A stretch of DNA of 22,172 nucleotides from an uncultured Collinsella sp. (GCA_900544385.1 UQVD01000024.1:1-22172), one strand, 5' to 3'. Counted from the first letter of the stretch, positions 7,811-16,083 are shown. Notes: generated by a model not told the origin, from the letters alone. Program-made: numbers and translations.

Positions 7811-8409
7811 TAGCGCTCATTCCTTTCACGAATTTTGCGGGCGCGCTCCCCACGCTGCTGGGCCTTGCGCTTAGCGCGGGCCTCGTCACGGGCGTTGAGC
7901 TCGGCGGTCGCATCGACCTCACGGGCCGCGGGACTCAAGAACATGTAACCGATGAGCGCCAGCACGACGCCGACCGTAATGCCAATATCGGCCACGTTAA
8001 AGACGGGAAAGTCGATGAAGGTGGTGGCGATGAAATCGGTCACGAAGCCAAAGATAAGGCGATCGATCGCGTTACCGATGGCGCCGCCCGCAACCATAGC
8101 CATGCCCACAACCTCAAGACGAGCGAGCTGAGGCGCACGGAGCAAGTACAAGGCAATAGCGATAATGACCGCCAACGCCAGCGCGGCAAACGCAACACCA
8201 TGCCCCTCGCCCATGCTAAAGGCGGCTCCGATATTGCGGACAAACAGAAAATCGATCACGCCGGGAATAACGGTCATATGCAGAGCATCGCCCACGGCAC
8301 GAACCGCAAGCTTGGTCAGCTGGTCAACAAGCAACACAACGAGCGCTACCCCACCAGCAACACCTAACCGCCAACGCAAAGGAGGCGTCATATCCGCACC
8401 ACGACCCAA
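7810..8409 (-). CDS. lspA: lipoprotein signal peptidase (signal peptidase II)
   Basis: This is an integral membrane aspartic peptidase that removes signal peptides from diacylglyceryl-modified prolipoproteins. It has 199 residues from a TTG start at 8409, which follows GGGG at about six bases; an ATG six codons downstream (8391) has a weaker site. Four hydrophobic helices are visible at about 18-38, 66-91, 97-117 and 139-160. The catalytic aspartates lie in GGAIGNAIDRL (D116) and VFNVADIGI (D141), and FLFVRNIGAAFS is the conserved periplasmic motif. Unusually, a cytosolic tail of about 38 residues after the last helix is highly charged (ARDEARAKRKAQQRGERARK). It is followed directly by rluD. 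Confidence 0.95.
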   Translation of the reverse strand: MGRGADMTPPLRWRLGVAGGVALVVLLVDQLTKLAVRAVGDALHMTVIPGVIDFLFVRNIGAAFSMGEGHGVAFAALALAVIIAIALYLLRAPQLARLEVVGMAMVAGGAIGNAIDRLIFGFVTDFIATTFIDFPVFNVADIGITVGVVLALIGYMFLSPAAREVDATAELNARDEARAKRKAQQRGERARKIRERNER

Positions 8410-8521
8410 AGAAATCCCCTACCCTCAAGAACTCGAAATCCGTTTAACGCAAGTAACCATCTTATATTGCCACACGCAGAGCGCACGACATATTCGCTAA
8501 CGCCAGATAAATAACCAGCAT

Positions 8522-8560
8522 AAAAAGAAAGCGGCATTCCGAAAAACAGAATGCCGCTTT
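8522..8560 (-). terminator. terminator after ileS
   Basis: A 12-bp stem (AAAGCGGCATTC / GAATGCCGCTTT, 8528-8539 with 8549-8560) has a 9-base loop. On the minus strand it is followed by TTTCTTTTTA. It lies 70 bp beyond the ileS stop and separates ileS from lspA. The A-rich sequence on the other side lets it act less well in the plus direction. Confidence 0.85.
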
Positions 8561-8630
8561 TATTCAGCGGAGCAAATAGGCCGAGGGCGCCCAAATACTC
8601 TCTATAACTAAAATGCCGAGTTACCGTGCC

Positions 8631-11432
8631 TTAAAGGGCTTCCGCACACCTCTTGCAGATATGCGCGTGGCCGTTGTACTCGCCGACGGTGGTGCGGTAG
8701 TTCCAGCAACGATCGCAGCACTCGCCCTCGGCAGCCTCGATAGCGACGGAAAGCTCCTCGCCCTGGTTCAGCTCAACATCGGAGACGATGTAGAACTCGG
8801 CCAGGTCGACGGCCTTGTCGCCGGTCAGCAGCGCGTACATCTCGGCAGGAACGACCGCCTTAACGCGGACCTGCTGGCTCTTGGTGAAGGTGCCGGCGGA
8901 GCGGGCATCCTCGAGGGCCTTGGTCACGGCGCTACGAAGCTCGAGCGAAGCCTCGAGCACGCCCTCGAACTCATTGGCCTCGTCGATTGTGATGGGCGAC
9001 TTGTACCAATCGAGCAGCGCGGCGTACTTCTGGTGATCGACGCAGCCGGCGGGCGCATAGGCCATGGCCTCGTCGACCGTGTAGGACAGGATCGGCTGCA
9101 GGTCGCGCATGAGCATCGAGAAGAGCTCGGCAAGCACGGTCTGGGCGCTGCGGCGCTCGAGCGAGCCGGGCTTGTCGCAGTACAGGCGGTCCTTCAGGGC
9201 GTCGAGATACACGTTGGAAAGCTCGGTAACCACGAAGTCATAAAGCGCACGGTAAGCGCGCGGGAACTCGTAGCAAGAGTAAGCGTCGTCGACCTCGGCC
9301 TGAACCTGGGTCAGACGGGCAACCATGAGCTTGTCGAGCGGCAGCAGGTCGGCAAAGGCGACACCGTCGGTCTCAGGCTCAAACTGGCCCTCGAGCTCGG
9401 AAAGCAGGAAGCGCAGCGTGTTGCGGAAACGACGGTAGGCATCGGACGTACGGGCAAGAATCTCGTGGTCGATGGACACGTCGGAGCTGGTGTCAACGGA
9501 AGCAACCCACAGGCGGATGATGTCGGCGCCCATCTCGTCACAGACCTTATTGGGGTCGATGACGTTGCCGAGCGACTTGGACATCTTGCGGCCCTGGCCG
9601 TCGAGCGTGAAGCCCTGCGAGACGACCGCCTTGTAGGGAGCATGGCCGTTGGCGCCCACCGAAGTGAGCAGCGAGCTCTGGAACCAACCGCGATGCTGGT
9701 CGGAGCCCTCGAGATACACGTCAGCCGGGTACTCAAGCTCGGGGCGATACTCGCAGACGGCCTTCCAGGACACGCCGGAATCCCACCACACGTCGAGGAT
9801 GTCCTTATCGGCCTTGAGGTGATGGCCGCCACACTTGGGGCAGACGCAGGCCTCACCCAGGTAGCTCTCGGGAGCGTCGGTGAACCAGGCGTCGGAGCCC
9901 TTCTCGTGGAAGAGCTTGATGACGGCGTCGAGCGTGGCGTCGTTCATGACCTTCTCGCCGCAGTCGGCGCAGGTGTAGCTGGGGATAGGCACGCCCCAGT
10001 TGCGCTGACGGCTGATGCACCAGTCGGGACGCTGCTCGACCATGGCGCCAATGCGGTTGGCGGCGTGAGCCGGATACCACTTGACGTTCTCGCGAACCTC
10101 CTTGCCAGCCTGCTCACGCAAACCGGTCTTGTCCATAGAGACAAACCACTGGTCGGTAGCACGGAAGAGCACCGGGTGCTTGCAGCGCCAGCAGTGCGGA
10201 TAGCTGTGCGTGATCTTCTTCTCGAGGACCAGGGTGCCGCGCTCGCGCAGGAACTCGATGATGTGCGGGTTGGCCTCATCGGTATCCATACCGCTGAAGG
10301 GGCCACCGGTGCCAAACTCCTCGCCGGTGTAGAACTTGCCGTCGTCATCGACCGGCATGCAGATGTCGGTAATGCCCTCCTTGAGGCAGGCAAAGTAGTC
10401 GTCGACGCCGTGGCCGGGCGAGTTGTGGACGATACCGGTACCGTCATCGACACCGACGTAATCGGCCAGCAGCGCCACGCCCTCAACACCATCAAAGATC
10501 GGCTGCTTGTAGTGGATGTGGTGGAAGGTCTCGGCGGGAACCACATAGGGCTTACCGTCGACCATAACCGGGGTGTACTCCCAACCAAACTCCTCGCAGC
10601 ACTTGGGAGCCAGGTCCTCGAGCATGACCTCGGCACGACCCTCGTGCTCAACGGCGACATAGGCGGCGCCGGGCTTGAGAGAAACTGCCTGGTCGGAGGG
10701 GATGGTCCACGGCGTGGTCGTCCAGATGATAAAGTCGACCGGGCCGTCGAAGTTCTCGAGGCCTGCGGGCTTGGAGGTCATCTCAAAGCGCACGAAGATG
10801 GACGGGCTCGTCTCGTCGGAGTACTCAATCTCGGCCTCAGCGAGTGCGGTGTGGCAGTGCTTGCACCAATGGACGGGCTTGTGACCGCGATAGATCATAC
10901 CCTTATCGAACATGGCCTTGAAGACCTCGATGTCGGCAGCGTCATGCTGGTGATAGAGCGTCAGGTAGGGGTTATCCCAGTCGCCGAGCACGCCCAGGCG
11001 ACGGAAGCCGGCCTTCTGCAGCTCGATGTTCTCGACGGCGAACTTGTTGCAAAGCTCGCGGATCTTAGCCGTGGAGGTCTGGTTGAACTTCTCGGTGCCG
11101 AGCTTCTCCTCGACCTTATGCTCGATCGGCTGGCCATGGCAGTCCCAACCGGGGACATAGGGAACCTCATAGCCCTGCATCATCCAGTAACGGTTGATCA
11201 TGTCCTTGGAGATCTTGTTCATGGCGTGGCCGATGTGAATCGGGCCGTTGGCGTACGGAGGGCCGTCGTGCAGCACGAACTTCTTGTGACCCTCGTTCTT
11301 CTTCAGAACCTGCTCGTAGACCTTGTTGTCCTGCCAGTCCTTGAGTCGCTTGGGCTCGGACTTGGAAAGACCGGCACGCATGGGAAAACCGGTCTTGGGC
11401 AGATTCATCGTCTGCTTGTACTCGTTTGCCAC
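8631..11432 (-). CDS. ileS: isoleucyl-tRNA synthetase
   Basis: This is a class I aminoacyl-tRNA synthetase of 933 residues that charges tRNA-Ile. The N-terminal LNLPKTGFPMR-type motif is followed by the ATP-binding GPPYANGPIHIGH (HIGH at 66-69). The CP1 editing domain is visible (WTTTPWTIPSD at 237-247; GTGIVHNSPGHGVDDY at 331-346), as is the second ATP motif KMSKS (616-620). A C-terminal zinc-binding module, CDRCWNYRTTVGEYNGHAHICKRC, ends the protein. This is the bacterial IleS1 type with a C-terminal zinc finger, not the mupirocin-resistant IleS2 type. The GTG start at 11432 was chosen because AAGGGG lies four bases upstream and the first residues (ANEYKQTMNLP) match other IleS N-termini. 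Expression is predicted to be controlled by the T-box in its leader. Confidence 0.97.
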   Translation of the reverse strand: MANEYKQTMNLPKTGFPMRAGLSKSEPKRLKDWQDNKVYEQVLKKNEGHKKFVLHDGPPYANGPIHIGHAMNKISKDMINRYWMMQGYEVPYVPGWDCHGQPIEHKVEEKLGTEKFNQTSTAKIRELCNKFAVENIELQKAGFRRLGVLGDWDNPYLTLYHQHDAADIEVFKAMFDKGMIYRGHKPVHWCKHCHTALAEAEIEYSDETSPSIFVRFEMTSKPAGLENFDGPVDFIIWTTTPWTIPSDQAVSLKPGAAYVAVEHEGRAEVMLEDLAPKCCEEFGWEYTPVMVDGKPYVVPAETFHHIHYKQPIFDGVEGVALLADYVGVDDGTGIVHNSPGHGVDDYFACLKEGITDICMPVDDDGKFYTGEEFGTGGPFSGMDTDEANPHIIEFLRERGTLVLEKKITHSYPHCWRCKHPVLFRATDQWFVSMDKTGLREQAGKEVRENVKWYPAHAANRIGAMVEQRPDWCISRQRNWGVPIPSYTCADCGEKVMNDATLDAVIKLFHEKGSDAWFTDAPESYLGEACVCPKCGGHHLKADKDILDVWWDSGVSWKAVCEYRPELEYPADVYLEGSDQHRGWFQSSLLTSVGANGHAPYKAVVSQGFTLDGQGRKMSKSLGNVIDPNKVCDEMGADIIRLWVASVDTSSDVSIDHEILARTSDAYRRFRNTLRFLLSELEGQFEPETDGVAFADLLPLDKLMVARLTQVQAEVDDAYSCYEFPRAYRALYDFVVTELSNVYLDALKDRLYCDKPGSLERRSAQTVLAELFSMLMRDLQPILSYTVDEAMAYAPAGCVDHQKYAALLDWYKSPITIDEANEFEGVLEASLELRSAVTKALEDARSAGTFTKSQQVRVKAVVPAEMYALLTGDKAVDLAEFYIVSDVELNQGEELSVAIEAAEGECCDRCWNYRTTVGEYNGHAHICKRCAEAL

Positions 11433-11474
11433 GGTACCCCTTTCATGTCGTGGGCGCGCACGCCCGTTGGGCAC

Positions 11475-11512
11475 CAAAAAAGCGCCCGTCCCTACAAGCT
11501 GGGACGAAGCGC
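11475..11512 (-). terminator. T-box attenuator terminator before ileS
   Basis: GCGCCCGTCCC (11482-11492) pairs with GGGACGAAGCGC (11501-11512) across an 8-base loop. The reverse-strand transcript then runs into TTTTTT (11480-11475). It lies 43 bases ahead of the ileS start, and its loop-side arm contains AGCTT, which can pair with the upstream antiterminator. Confidence 0.85.
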
Positions 11513-11782
11513 CACAAAACGGGCTATACGCCCGTAAAAGCTCTTCGTTTAACCACCCAGCTTAGATGCCCTCGCCCGCGTATTCGCGCGCTCGCATCCG
11601 TTACTCGGCTGGCCTGTATCGACGACCATCTCGGCGATATCTACTAAGACGTGCCTGCGCGGCACGTCCGTTGGGACCGCAGCTCCGGGGTGATTTTCAT
11701 CGGTCGCATGCACGGGTTCTCAGCGCTCCCCGCTCTCTGTGGCATGCGGACGGCCGACTACTCGTCCCCATCAACGCTTATG
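11475..11782 (-). promoter_or_regulatory. T-box riboswitch, Ile (AUC) specifier, ileS leader
   Basis: The minus-strand leader of ileS carries the T-box elements in order. A Stem I base pairs 11748-11753 with 11665-11670. A purine-rich AGAGAGC motif lies at 11739-11733 and CTGAGAACC just after it. The specifier region is GAAAATCACC, with ATC (Ile) at 11694-11692. A Stem III-like hairpin (ACGTGCC/GGCACGT) lies at 11649-11667. The T-box sequence TGGGTGGTTAAACG lies at 11559-11546, whose UGGU complements the ACCA end of uncharged tRNA-Ile. AAGCTGGG of the antiterminator can also pair with CCCAGCTT inside the terminator. Uncharged tRNA-Ile should allow read-through, and charged tRNA should favour termination. 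The rest of the 486-bp gap to 11918 holds the two promoter regions. Confidence 0.9.
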
Positions 11783-11788
11783 CGGAGT

Positions 11789-11817
11789 ATGCTAGCACGT
11801 TCCGCGCCGGCGAAAAA
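11789..11817 (-). promoter_or_regulatory. candidate promoter for the ileS leader
   Basis: On the minus strand an extended -10 (TG, one base, TAGCAT; TAGCAT at 11794-11789) lies 17 bases after a weak -35 (TTTTTC, 11817-11812). Transcription would start near 11782, a few bases before the base of T-box Stem I. Confidence 0.5.
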
Positions 11818-11918
11818 CCCTCAACACTGGTTTCATACGTAAGAAATTTCTCGTGGTCGTTAGCCTTCTCTAGGAGCAAAATACCTGAAAGCACTTTAAC
11901 TAACGAAAGAAGGCTGCC

Positions 11919-13001
11919 ATGCGCACAATCGGAATGAGCGACTACACCGTCGGCGAGGATTGCTTTACCGAGCTGCCCGCCGCACTGGCGGAGTACGGCG
12001 CGAAGAAAGTCGCCATCATTGGTGGCAAGCGAGCCCTAGCTGCGGCGCTGCCGGGCATCGAGGCGGCGCTTGAAGGTACCGACGTCGAGATTCTGGAGAC
12101 GCGCGTCTACGGCACCAACAGTACGCGCGCCAATATCGCCAAGGTCGTGAACTCCCCCGCTTGCCAGCAGGCAGACGTGCTTATCGCCTGTGGCGGCGGC
12201 AAGGCACTCGACACCGTCAAGACAGCGGCAATCGAGCTCAAGAAGATTGTCTTTACGGTGCCGACGATTTGCTCTAACTGTTCCGCCGCGACCGCCATTG
12301 CCGTCGTCTACAACGACGATGGATCGCTCGAGGGCTATTCGTACCCCAACCGACCGGCGCACATCTTCATCAATCCCAAGATCATCGCCGAGGCTCCGGC
12401 GGAGTACTTCTGGGCCGGCGTGGGCGACGCCCTGTCCAAGCAGCCCGAAGTCGAGTACGCCACGAGCGCCGGCGACCTGGAGCACACCGCCGGCCTTGGC
12501 CTGGCTCTTGCCCACACCTGTTCCGAGCCGCTGTTTACCTACGGTGTTCAGGGTCTTGAGGACGTTCGTCAGAATCTGTCGAGCGAGGCCGTCAAGCAGA
12601 TCGCGCTCGACATCGTGGTCAACACGGGCTATGTCTCGAACCTGACCAACCAGAACGATTACTACTACAACTCGAGCGTGGCGCACGCGTTCTACAACGC
12701 CGCCTGCAGCATTCCGCGTGAGGGCACCTACCTGCACGGCGAAGTCGTAAGCCTGGGCGTGCTGGTGTTGTTCGCCTACACGGGCGACACCGAGAACCTT
12801 AAGCGCTATGCTGACTTCAACAAGCAGATGGGGCTGCCCGTAACGCTTGAGCAGGTCGGGCTTTCCGAGACCGATATCCCTGCCCTGTGCGAGCACGCGC
12901 ACGCCACCAACGAGTGGAAGCAAGGCAACCCGGAGCCCTTCACCGACGAAAAATTCGCCGCCGCCATCAAGGCCGCCAACGCCTACGGCCACACGCTCTA
13001 G
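11919..13001 (+). CDS. iron-containing alcohol dehydrogenase, GldA-like
   Basis: This is a 360-residue group III metal-dependent dehydrogenase related to glycerol dehydrogenase. The N-terminal domain has the NAD(P)-binding GGGKALD (92-98). The C-terminal domain supplies the three metal ligands in the expected places: Asp170 (GVGDALSK), His256 (AHAFYN) and His273 (YLHGE). The GldA position for the motif TxxSNCSAAT is also conserved (PTICSNCSAAT, 115-124). The fourth common ligand histidine of Fe-ADHs is not obvious, which fits the GldA/Zn-type branch. The substrate (glycerol, other polyol or aldehyde) is not predictable. The start is supported by AGAAGG five bases upstream. The gene is divergent from the ileS leader and ends in a shared terminator. 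Confidence 0.9.
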   Translation: MRTIGMSDYTVGEDCFTELPAALAEYGAKKVAIIGGKRALAAALPGIEAALEGTDVEILETRVYGTNSTRANIAKVVNSPACQQADVLIACGGGKALDTVKTAAIELKKIVFTVPTICSNCSAATAIAVVYNDDGSLEGYSYPNRPAHIFINPKIIAEAPAEYFWAGVGDALSKQPEVEYATSAGDLEHTAGLGLALAHTCSEPLFTYGVQGLEDVRQNLSSEAVKQIALDIVVNTGYVSNLTNQNDYYYNSSVAHAFYNAACSIPREGTYLHGEVVSLGVLVLFAYTGDTENLKRYADFNKQMGLPVTLEQVGLSETDIPALCEHAHATNEWKQGNPEPFTDEKFAAAIKAANAYGHTL

Positions 13002-13010
13002 ACCCAGGCC

Positions 13011-13051
13011 AAAACCACCACAAGGGAGCAGCACCTTTGTGGTGGTTTTTT
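13011..13051 (+). terminator. bidirectional terminator between dehydrogenase and DUF523 genes
   Basis: AAAACCACCACAAGG (13011-13025) pairs with CCTTTGTGGTGGTTTT (13034-13049) with one bulged base and an 8-base loop. T runs follow on the plus strand and A runs precede, so it can serve both converging genes. The DUF523 stop codon (13050-13052) overlaps its edge. Its right arm is identical to that of the hairpin at 5371-5408. Confidence 0.88.
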
Positions 13052-13505
13052 ATTGCTCCAGCATGCTGGGGTCGAACTCGCTAGCCGGGATCACGCGATA
13101 ACCGTGGCGGAGCAGTAAATCAACGAAGACGCCGTTGCCCGCCGTAAGGGTGCCGCTGAATGTTCCGTCGTAGATGCGACCCGCGCCGCACGAGGGACTA
13201 CGGTCCTGCAGGATGCACGCGGCGATCTCTTCCGGCCCGCCCGCCTGCTCGCACATATCGAGCGCTCGTTGGGCACCCAGGCGAAATTCGCGATCGACCG
13301 ATATGCCCTCGCAGGTACGAACCTCTCCGCTCACAATCTCGGACGGCTTGCGCGGCGTGGGCAGGCCCCCAAAGACCTCAGGGCACACCAAGAGGACCTC
13401 GGTCCCTGTACGCTCGCAGGCCTCGACCAACTCGCGATGGTAGTTGTCGAGCCCGTTATACTTGCAGCTCTCGCCCATCAAGCAGGCGCTCACCACGATC
13501 TTCAT
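13050..13505 (-). CDS. DUF523 family protein
   Basis: This is a 151-residue cysteine-containing protein of the DUF523 family. Characteristic parts are the N-terminal KIVVSACLMGESCKYNG (two cysteines, 2-18), VCPEVFGGLPTPRKPSE (about 45-61) and CILQDRSPSCGAGRIYDGTFSGTL (about 101-124). The family is widespread and its function is not established; conserved cysteines suggest metal or cluster binding, which is inference. The start at 13505 was chosen because AGAGGG lies seven bases upstream; two earlier in-frame starts (13520, 13511) lack suitable spacing. It follows ftsH in the same direction but is separated from it by a terminator. Confidence 0.88.
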   Translation of the reverse strand: MKIVVSACLMGESCKYNGLDNYHRELVEACERTGTEVLLVCPEVFGGLPTPRKPSEIVSGEVRTCEGISVDREFRLGAQRALDMCEQAGGPEEIAACILQDRSPSCGAGRIYDGTFSGTLTAGNGVFVDLLLRHGYRVIPASEFDPSMLEQ

Positions 13506-13521
13506 TTCCATCCCTCTCAAG

Positions 13522-13560
13522 CAAAACGCCCCATTTGAGAAAGCTGCTCAAATGGGGCGT
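13522..13560 (-). terminator. terminator after ftsH
   Basis: A 14-bp perfect stem (ACGCCCCATTTGAG / CTCAAATGGGGCGT, 13526-13539 with 13547-13560) has a 7-base loop. It is followed on the minus strand by TTTTGCTT. It lies 27 bp beyond the ftsH stop and ahead of the DUF523 gene. Confidence 0.85.
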
Positions 13561-13586
13561 CGGCGTTTACTGGCTCGGCCGCGGCT

Positions 13587-15494
13587 TTACTGCTGCTTGG
13601 GCATCAGCGGATTCTCGCGCGTGAGGAGGTTCATGAACTCCTCGCCCGTGATGGTCTCCTTCTTATACAGATAACGAGCCAGCTCGTGGAGCTTAAACTT
13701 GTTCTCCTTCAGAATCTGCAAAGCGCGGTCGTGCGCATCCTCGATCAGCTTGGCGACAATCGCGTCCACGCGCTCGGCCGTACCGGGGGCGCAGGTGAGC
13801 GACGTGTCCTGATTGAGATACGCGTTCTGCACGGTACCGAGCGCCATCATGCCAAACTCGTCGGACATACCAAAGCGCGTCACCATATTACGGGCGAGCT
13901 TGGTGGCCTGCTCGATGTCGTTGGCGGCGCCGGTCGTCATCTCTCCAAAGATGAGCTCCTCGGCTGCGCGGCCACCGCAATAGACAGCGAGCTTGTCCAA
14001 GACCTCCTGGCGCGTCGTCAGGAAGCGCTCGTCCTCCTCGACCTGCATGGTATAACCAAGAGCACCGCTCGTGCGCGGCACGATGGTGATCTTCGTGACC
14101 GGCGCAGAGCCCTTCTGGCGAGCGGCAACGATGGCATGGCCGATCTCGTGATAAGAAACGACCTGCTTCTCGTGGTCGGACAGCACCGTGGACTTACGCT
14201 GTTGGCCGGCAATGACGACCTCCACCGACTCCTCGAAGTCGTCCTGGGTTGCACGCTTGCGACCCTCGCGAACGGCGCGCAGGGCGCCCTCGTTGATGAT
14301 ATTGGCCAGGTCGGCGCCCGAGGCACCGGGCGTGGCGCGGGCAATCGCGGTCAGGTCGATCGGCGGCTCGGTCTTCACGCTCTTGGCATGCAGCTCGAGG
14401 ATGTTCTTGCGGCCGGTCAGATCGGGCAGCTCGACGGGGATGCGGCGGTCAAAACGACCGGGGCGCAGTAGAGCGGGATCGAGACTGTCGGGGCGGTTGG
14501 TTGCGGCAAGGACAACGATACCCTTATGGTTATCGAAGCCATCCATCTCGGTCAGCAACTGATTGAGCGTCTGCTCGCGCTCGTCGTTGCCGCTAAAGCC
14601 GCCGCCATCGCGCTTCTTACCGATGGTATCGATCTCATCGATAAAGACGATACACGGTGCCTTTTCCTTGGCCTGCTTAAACAGGTCACGAACCTTAGCA
14701 GCGCCGCGACCGACAAACATCTCAACGAACTCAGAGCCCGAAATGCTAAAGAACGGAACACCGGCCTCGCCGGCAACAGCCTTGGCAAGCAGGGTCTTAC
14801 CGGTACCCGGAGGGCCAACAAGGAGAGCACCACGCGGCAGCTTGGCGCCGATCTCCTCGTAGCGCTGCGGCTTCTCCAGAAAGTCGACGACCTCCTTGAG
14901 AGACTCCTTGGCCTCTTCCTGACCGGCGACGTCCTTAAAGGTCACGCCCACGTCCTTGGAGGCGATCACGCGCGCGCCGGACTTACCCAGTCCGCCGCCG
15001 CCAAAACCGCCGCCGCCAAAGTTCATCGACGGGCCGTCATCGCCCATAGCCTTCTTCATGCGGCGGTTGAGCCACCAACCGATGAGGAAGAAAATCGCCA
15101 TGGGAAGAATGAGTGTGAGCAGGTAGTAGGTCGTCAAACCCGAGTTTTTATCGGGAACGACCGACTCCAGCGAAGCGCCAGACTCAAGCACGCGATCGGT
15201 AAAGCCCGCGTCATTCGGCACACCGGTCGTCTTGTAGGCGATGTTCTCGTCCTCGCCCTTCTTGGTGTAATAAATCGAGTAATCGTCCGTGTTGTACTCG
15301 ACCTTGTCGACGCTCTTCTTATCGAGCGCTTTGACAAACGTCGAGTAATCGGTCTTCGTAATCTGCTGCGTGTGACCGATGTTGGGGAACAGAACGGTCG
15401 AGAGCACGAGGTAGACGACGAAGGCGATGAGCACGTAGAGAATCATATTCCGTCTACGTTTGTTGTCATCCATCTCCATCTGCTTGAACTCCAT
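13587..15494 (-). CDS. ftsH: FtsH ATP-dependent membrane zinc metalloprotease
   Basis: This is a membrane-anchored AAA+ protease that degrades misfolded membrane proteins and regulators, 635 residues from the first ATG. Two transmembrane helices (17-36 and 122-142) flank the extracytoplasmic FtsH_ext domain. A Gly-rich linker (160-170, GGGGFGGGGLG) leads to the AAA+ domain with Walker A GPPGTGKT (227-234), Walker B IVFIDEID (282-289), the pore motif FVG (260-262) and the second region of homology ending in RPGRFDR. The zinc site is HEIGH (449-453), with isoleucine where HEAGH is usual; both histidines and the glutamate are intact. The third ligand is probably the Asp in GAANDIEQAT. The start could also be 15479, which has GGAG nine bases upstream. 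Confidence 0.97.
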   Translation of the reverse strand: MEFKQMEMDDNKRRRNMILYVLIAFVVYLVLSTVLFPNIGHTQQITKTDYSTFVKALDKKSVDKVEYNTDDYSIYYTKKGEDENIAYKTTGVPNDAGFTDRVLESGASLESVVPDKNSGLTTYYLLTLILPMAIFFLIGWWLNRRMKKAMGDDGPSMNFGGGGFGGGGLGKSGARVIASKDVGVTFKDVAGQEEAKESLKEVVDFLEKPQRYEEIGAKLPRGALLVGPPGTGKTLLAKAVAGEAGVPFFSISGSEFVEMFVGRGAAKVRDLFKQAKEKAPCIVFIDEIDTIGKKRDGGGFSGNDEREQTLNQLLTEMDGFDNHKGIVVLAATNRPDSLDPALLRPGRFDRRIPVELPDLTGRKNILELHAKSVKTEPPIDLTAIARATPGASGADLANIINEGALRAVREGRKRATQDDFEESVEVVIAGQQRKSTVLSDHEKQVVSYHEIGHAIVAARQKGSAPVTKITIVPRTSGALGYTMQVEEDERFLTTRQEVLDKLAVYCGGRAAEELIFGEMTTGAANDIEQATKLARNMVTRFGMSDEFGMMALGTVQNAYLNQDTSLTCAPGTAERVDAIVAKLIEDAHDRALQILKENKFKLHELARYLYKKETITGEEFMNLLTRENPLMPKQQ

Positions 15495-15511
15495 CTACTG
15501 GGGTTGATAAT
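15484..15511 (+). promoter_or_regulatory. candidate promoter for the cobO-like gene
   Basis: TTGAAC (15484-15489) and GATAAT (15506-15511) are separated by 16 bases, a good sigma-70 match. Transcription would start near 15518, about 54 bases before the cobO-like ATG. The -35 box lies over the ftsH start codons on the other strand. Confidence 0.5.
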
Positions 15512-15571
15512 GCTTTCTAGAATACCCAACCCGGACGGCGATAAACCGACGCCGGGCACGAAAGGACAGAG

Positions 15572-16057
15572 ATGGCATCACTGTAAGTCGGCAAGGTTCA
15601 AATCTATACAGGCGACGGCAAGGGCAAGACGACGGCTGCGCTGGGGCTCGCGCTGCGCGCGACGGGCTACGGGCTCGACGTTCTTAGGCTGCAGTTTGCC
15701 AAGAAACTGCACTGCGCCGAACACGATGCCGCGCCGCGCCTGGGGCTGCGCATCGTACAAGCTGACCGCGACACGCCCGAGGCTTGCGCCGCACAGATCA
15801 TGGAGCTCGCATGCGAGCAGATATCACAGGTCGACGTTCTGATTTTGGACGAACTCGGCGAGGCCATGCGCCGCGGCTTCGTGACACGCGAGGATGTCGA
15901 AGCGCTGATCGCGATAAAGCCCGCCACCACGGAACTCGTGCTCACCGGCCGCGGGCTGCTGCCGTTGGCCGACCTCGCGGACTTAGTCACCGAAATACGT
16001 CCCATCAAACACTACTTCGACGAAGGCCTCCTAGCCCGCCAAGGCATCGAATACTAA
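15572..16057 (+). pseudogene. cobO: CobO-like cob(I)alamin adenosyltransferase, in-frame stop at codon 5
   Basis: Reading from 15572 (ATG, with AAAGGA five bases upstream) gives MASL, then TAA (15584-15586), then an uninterrupted frame to the stop ending at 16057. That frame encodes a complete CobO/BtuR-type protein: VGKVQIYTGDGKGKTTAALGLALR with the P-loop, VDVLILDELGEAM as the Walker B-like motif, TELVLTGRG, and the family ending LVTEIRPIKHYFDEGLLARQGIEY. The enzyme transfers adenosyl from ATP to Co(I) corrinoids. Only the fifth codon breaks it. No ATG, GTG or TTG lies between the TAA and the P-loop; the next ATG (15800) would lose the P-loop. Options are a recent nonsense mutation, a sequencing error or initiation at a rare codon. 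The body of the frame looks intact and otherwise undecayed. Confidence 0.8.
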
Positions 16058-16083
16058 TTGATTCGTTTTCCGCCAACACCTAC

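Noticed and set aside
8613..11537. 974-residue open frame on the plus strand opposite ileS
   Set aside because: It mirrors the ileS gene codon for codon in a GC-rich genome, consists mostly of Val, Leu, Gly and Asp, has no ribosome-binding site or recognisable domain, and IleS is certain on the other strand.
12036..13034. 332-residue open frame on the minus strand opposite the alcohol dehydrogenase
   Set aside because: The dehydrogenase has all cofactor and metal motifs; the antisense frame is a composition effect.
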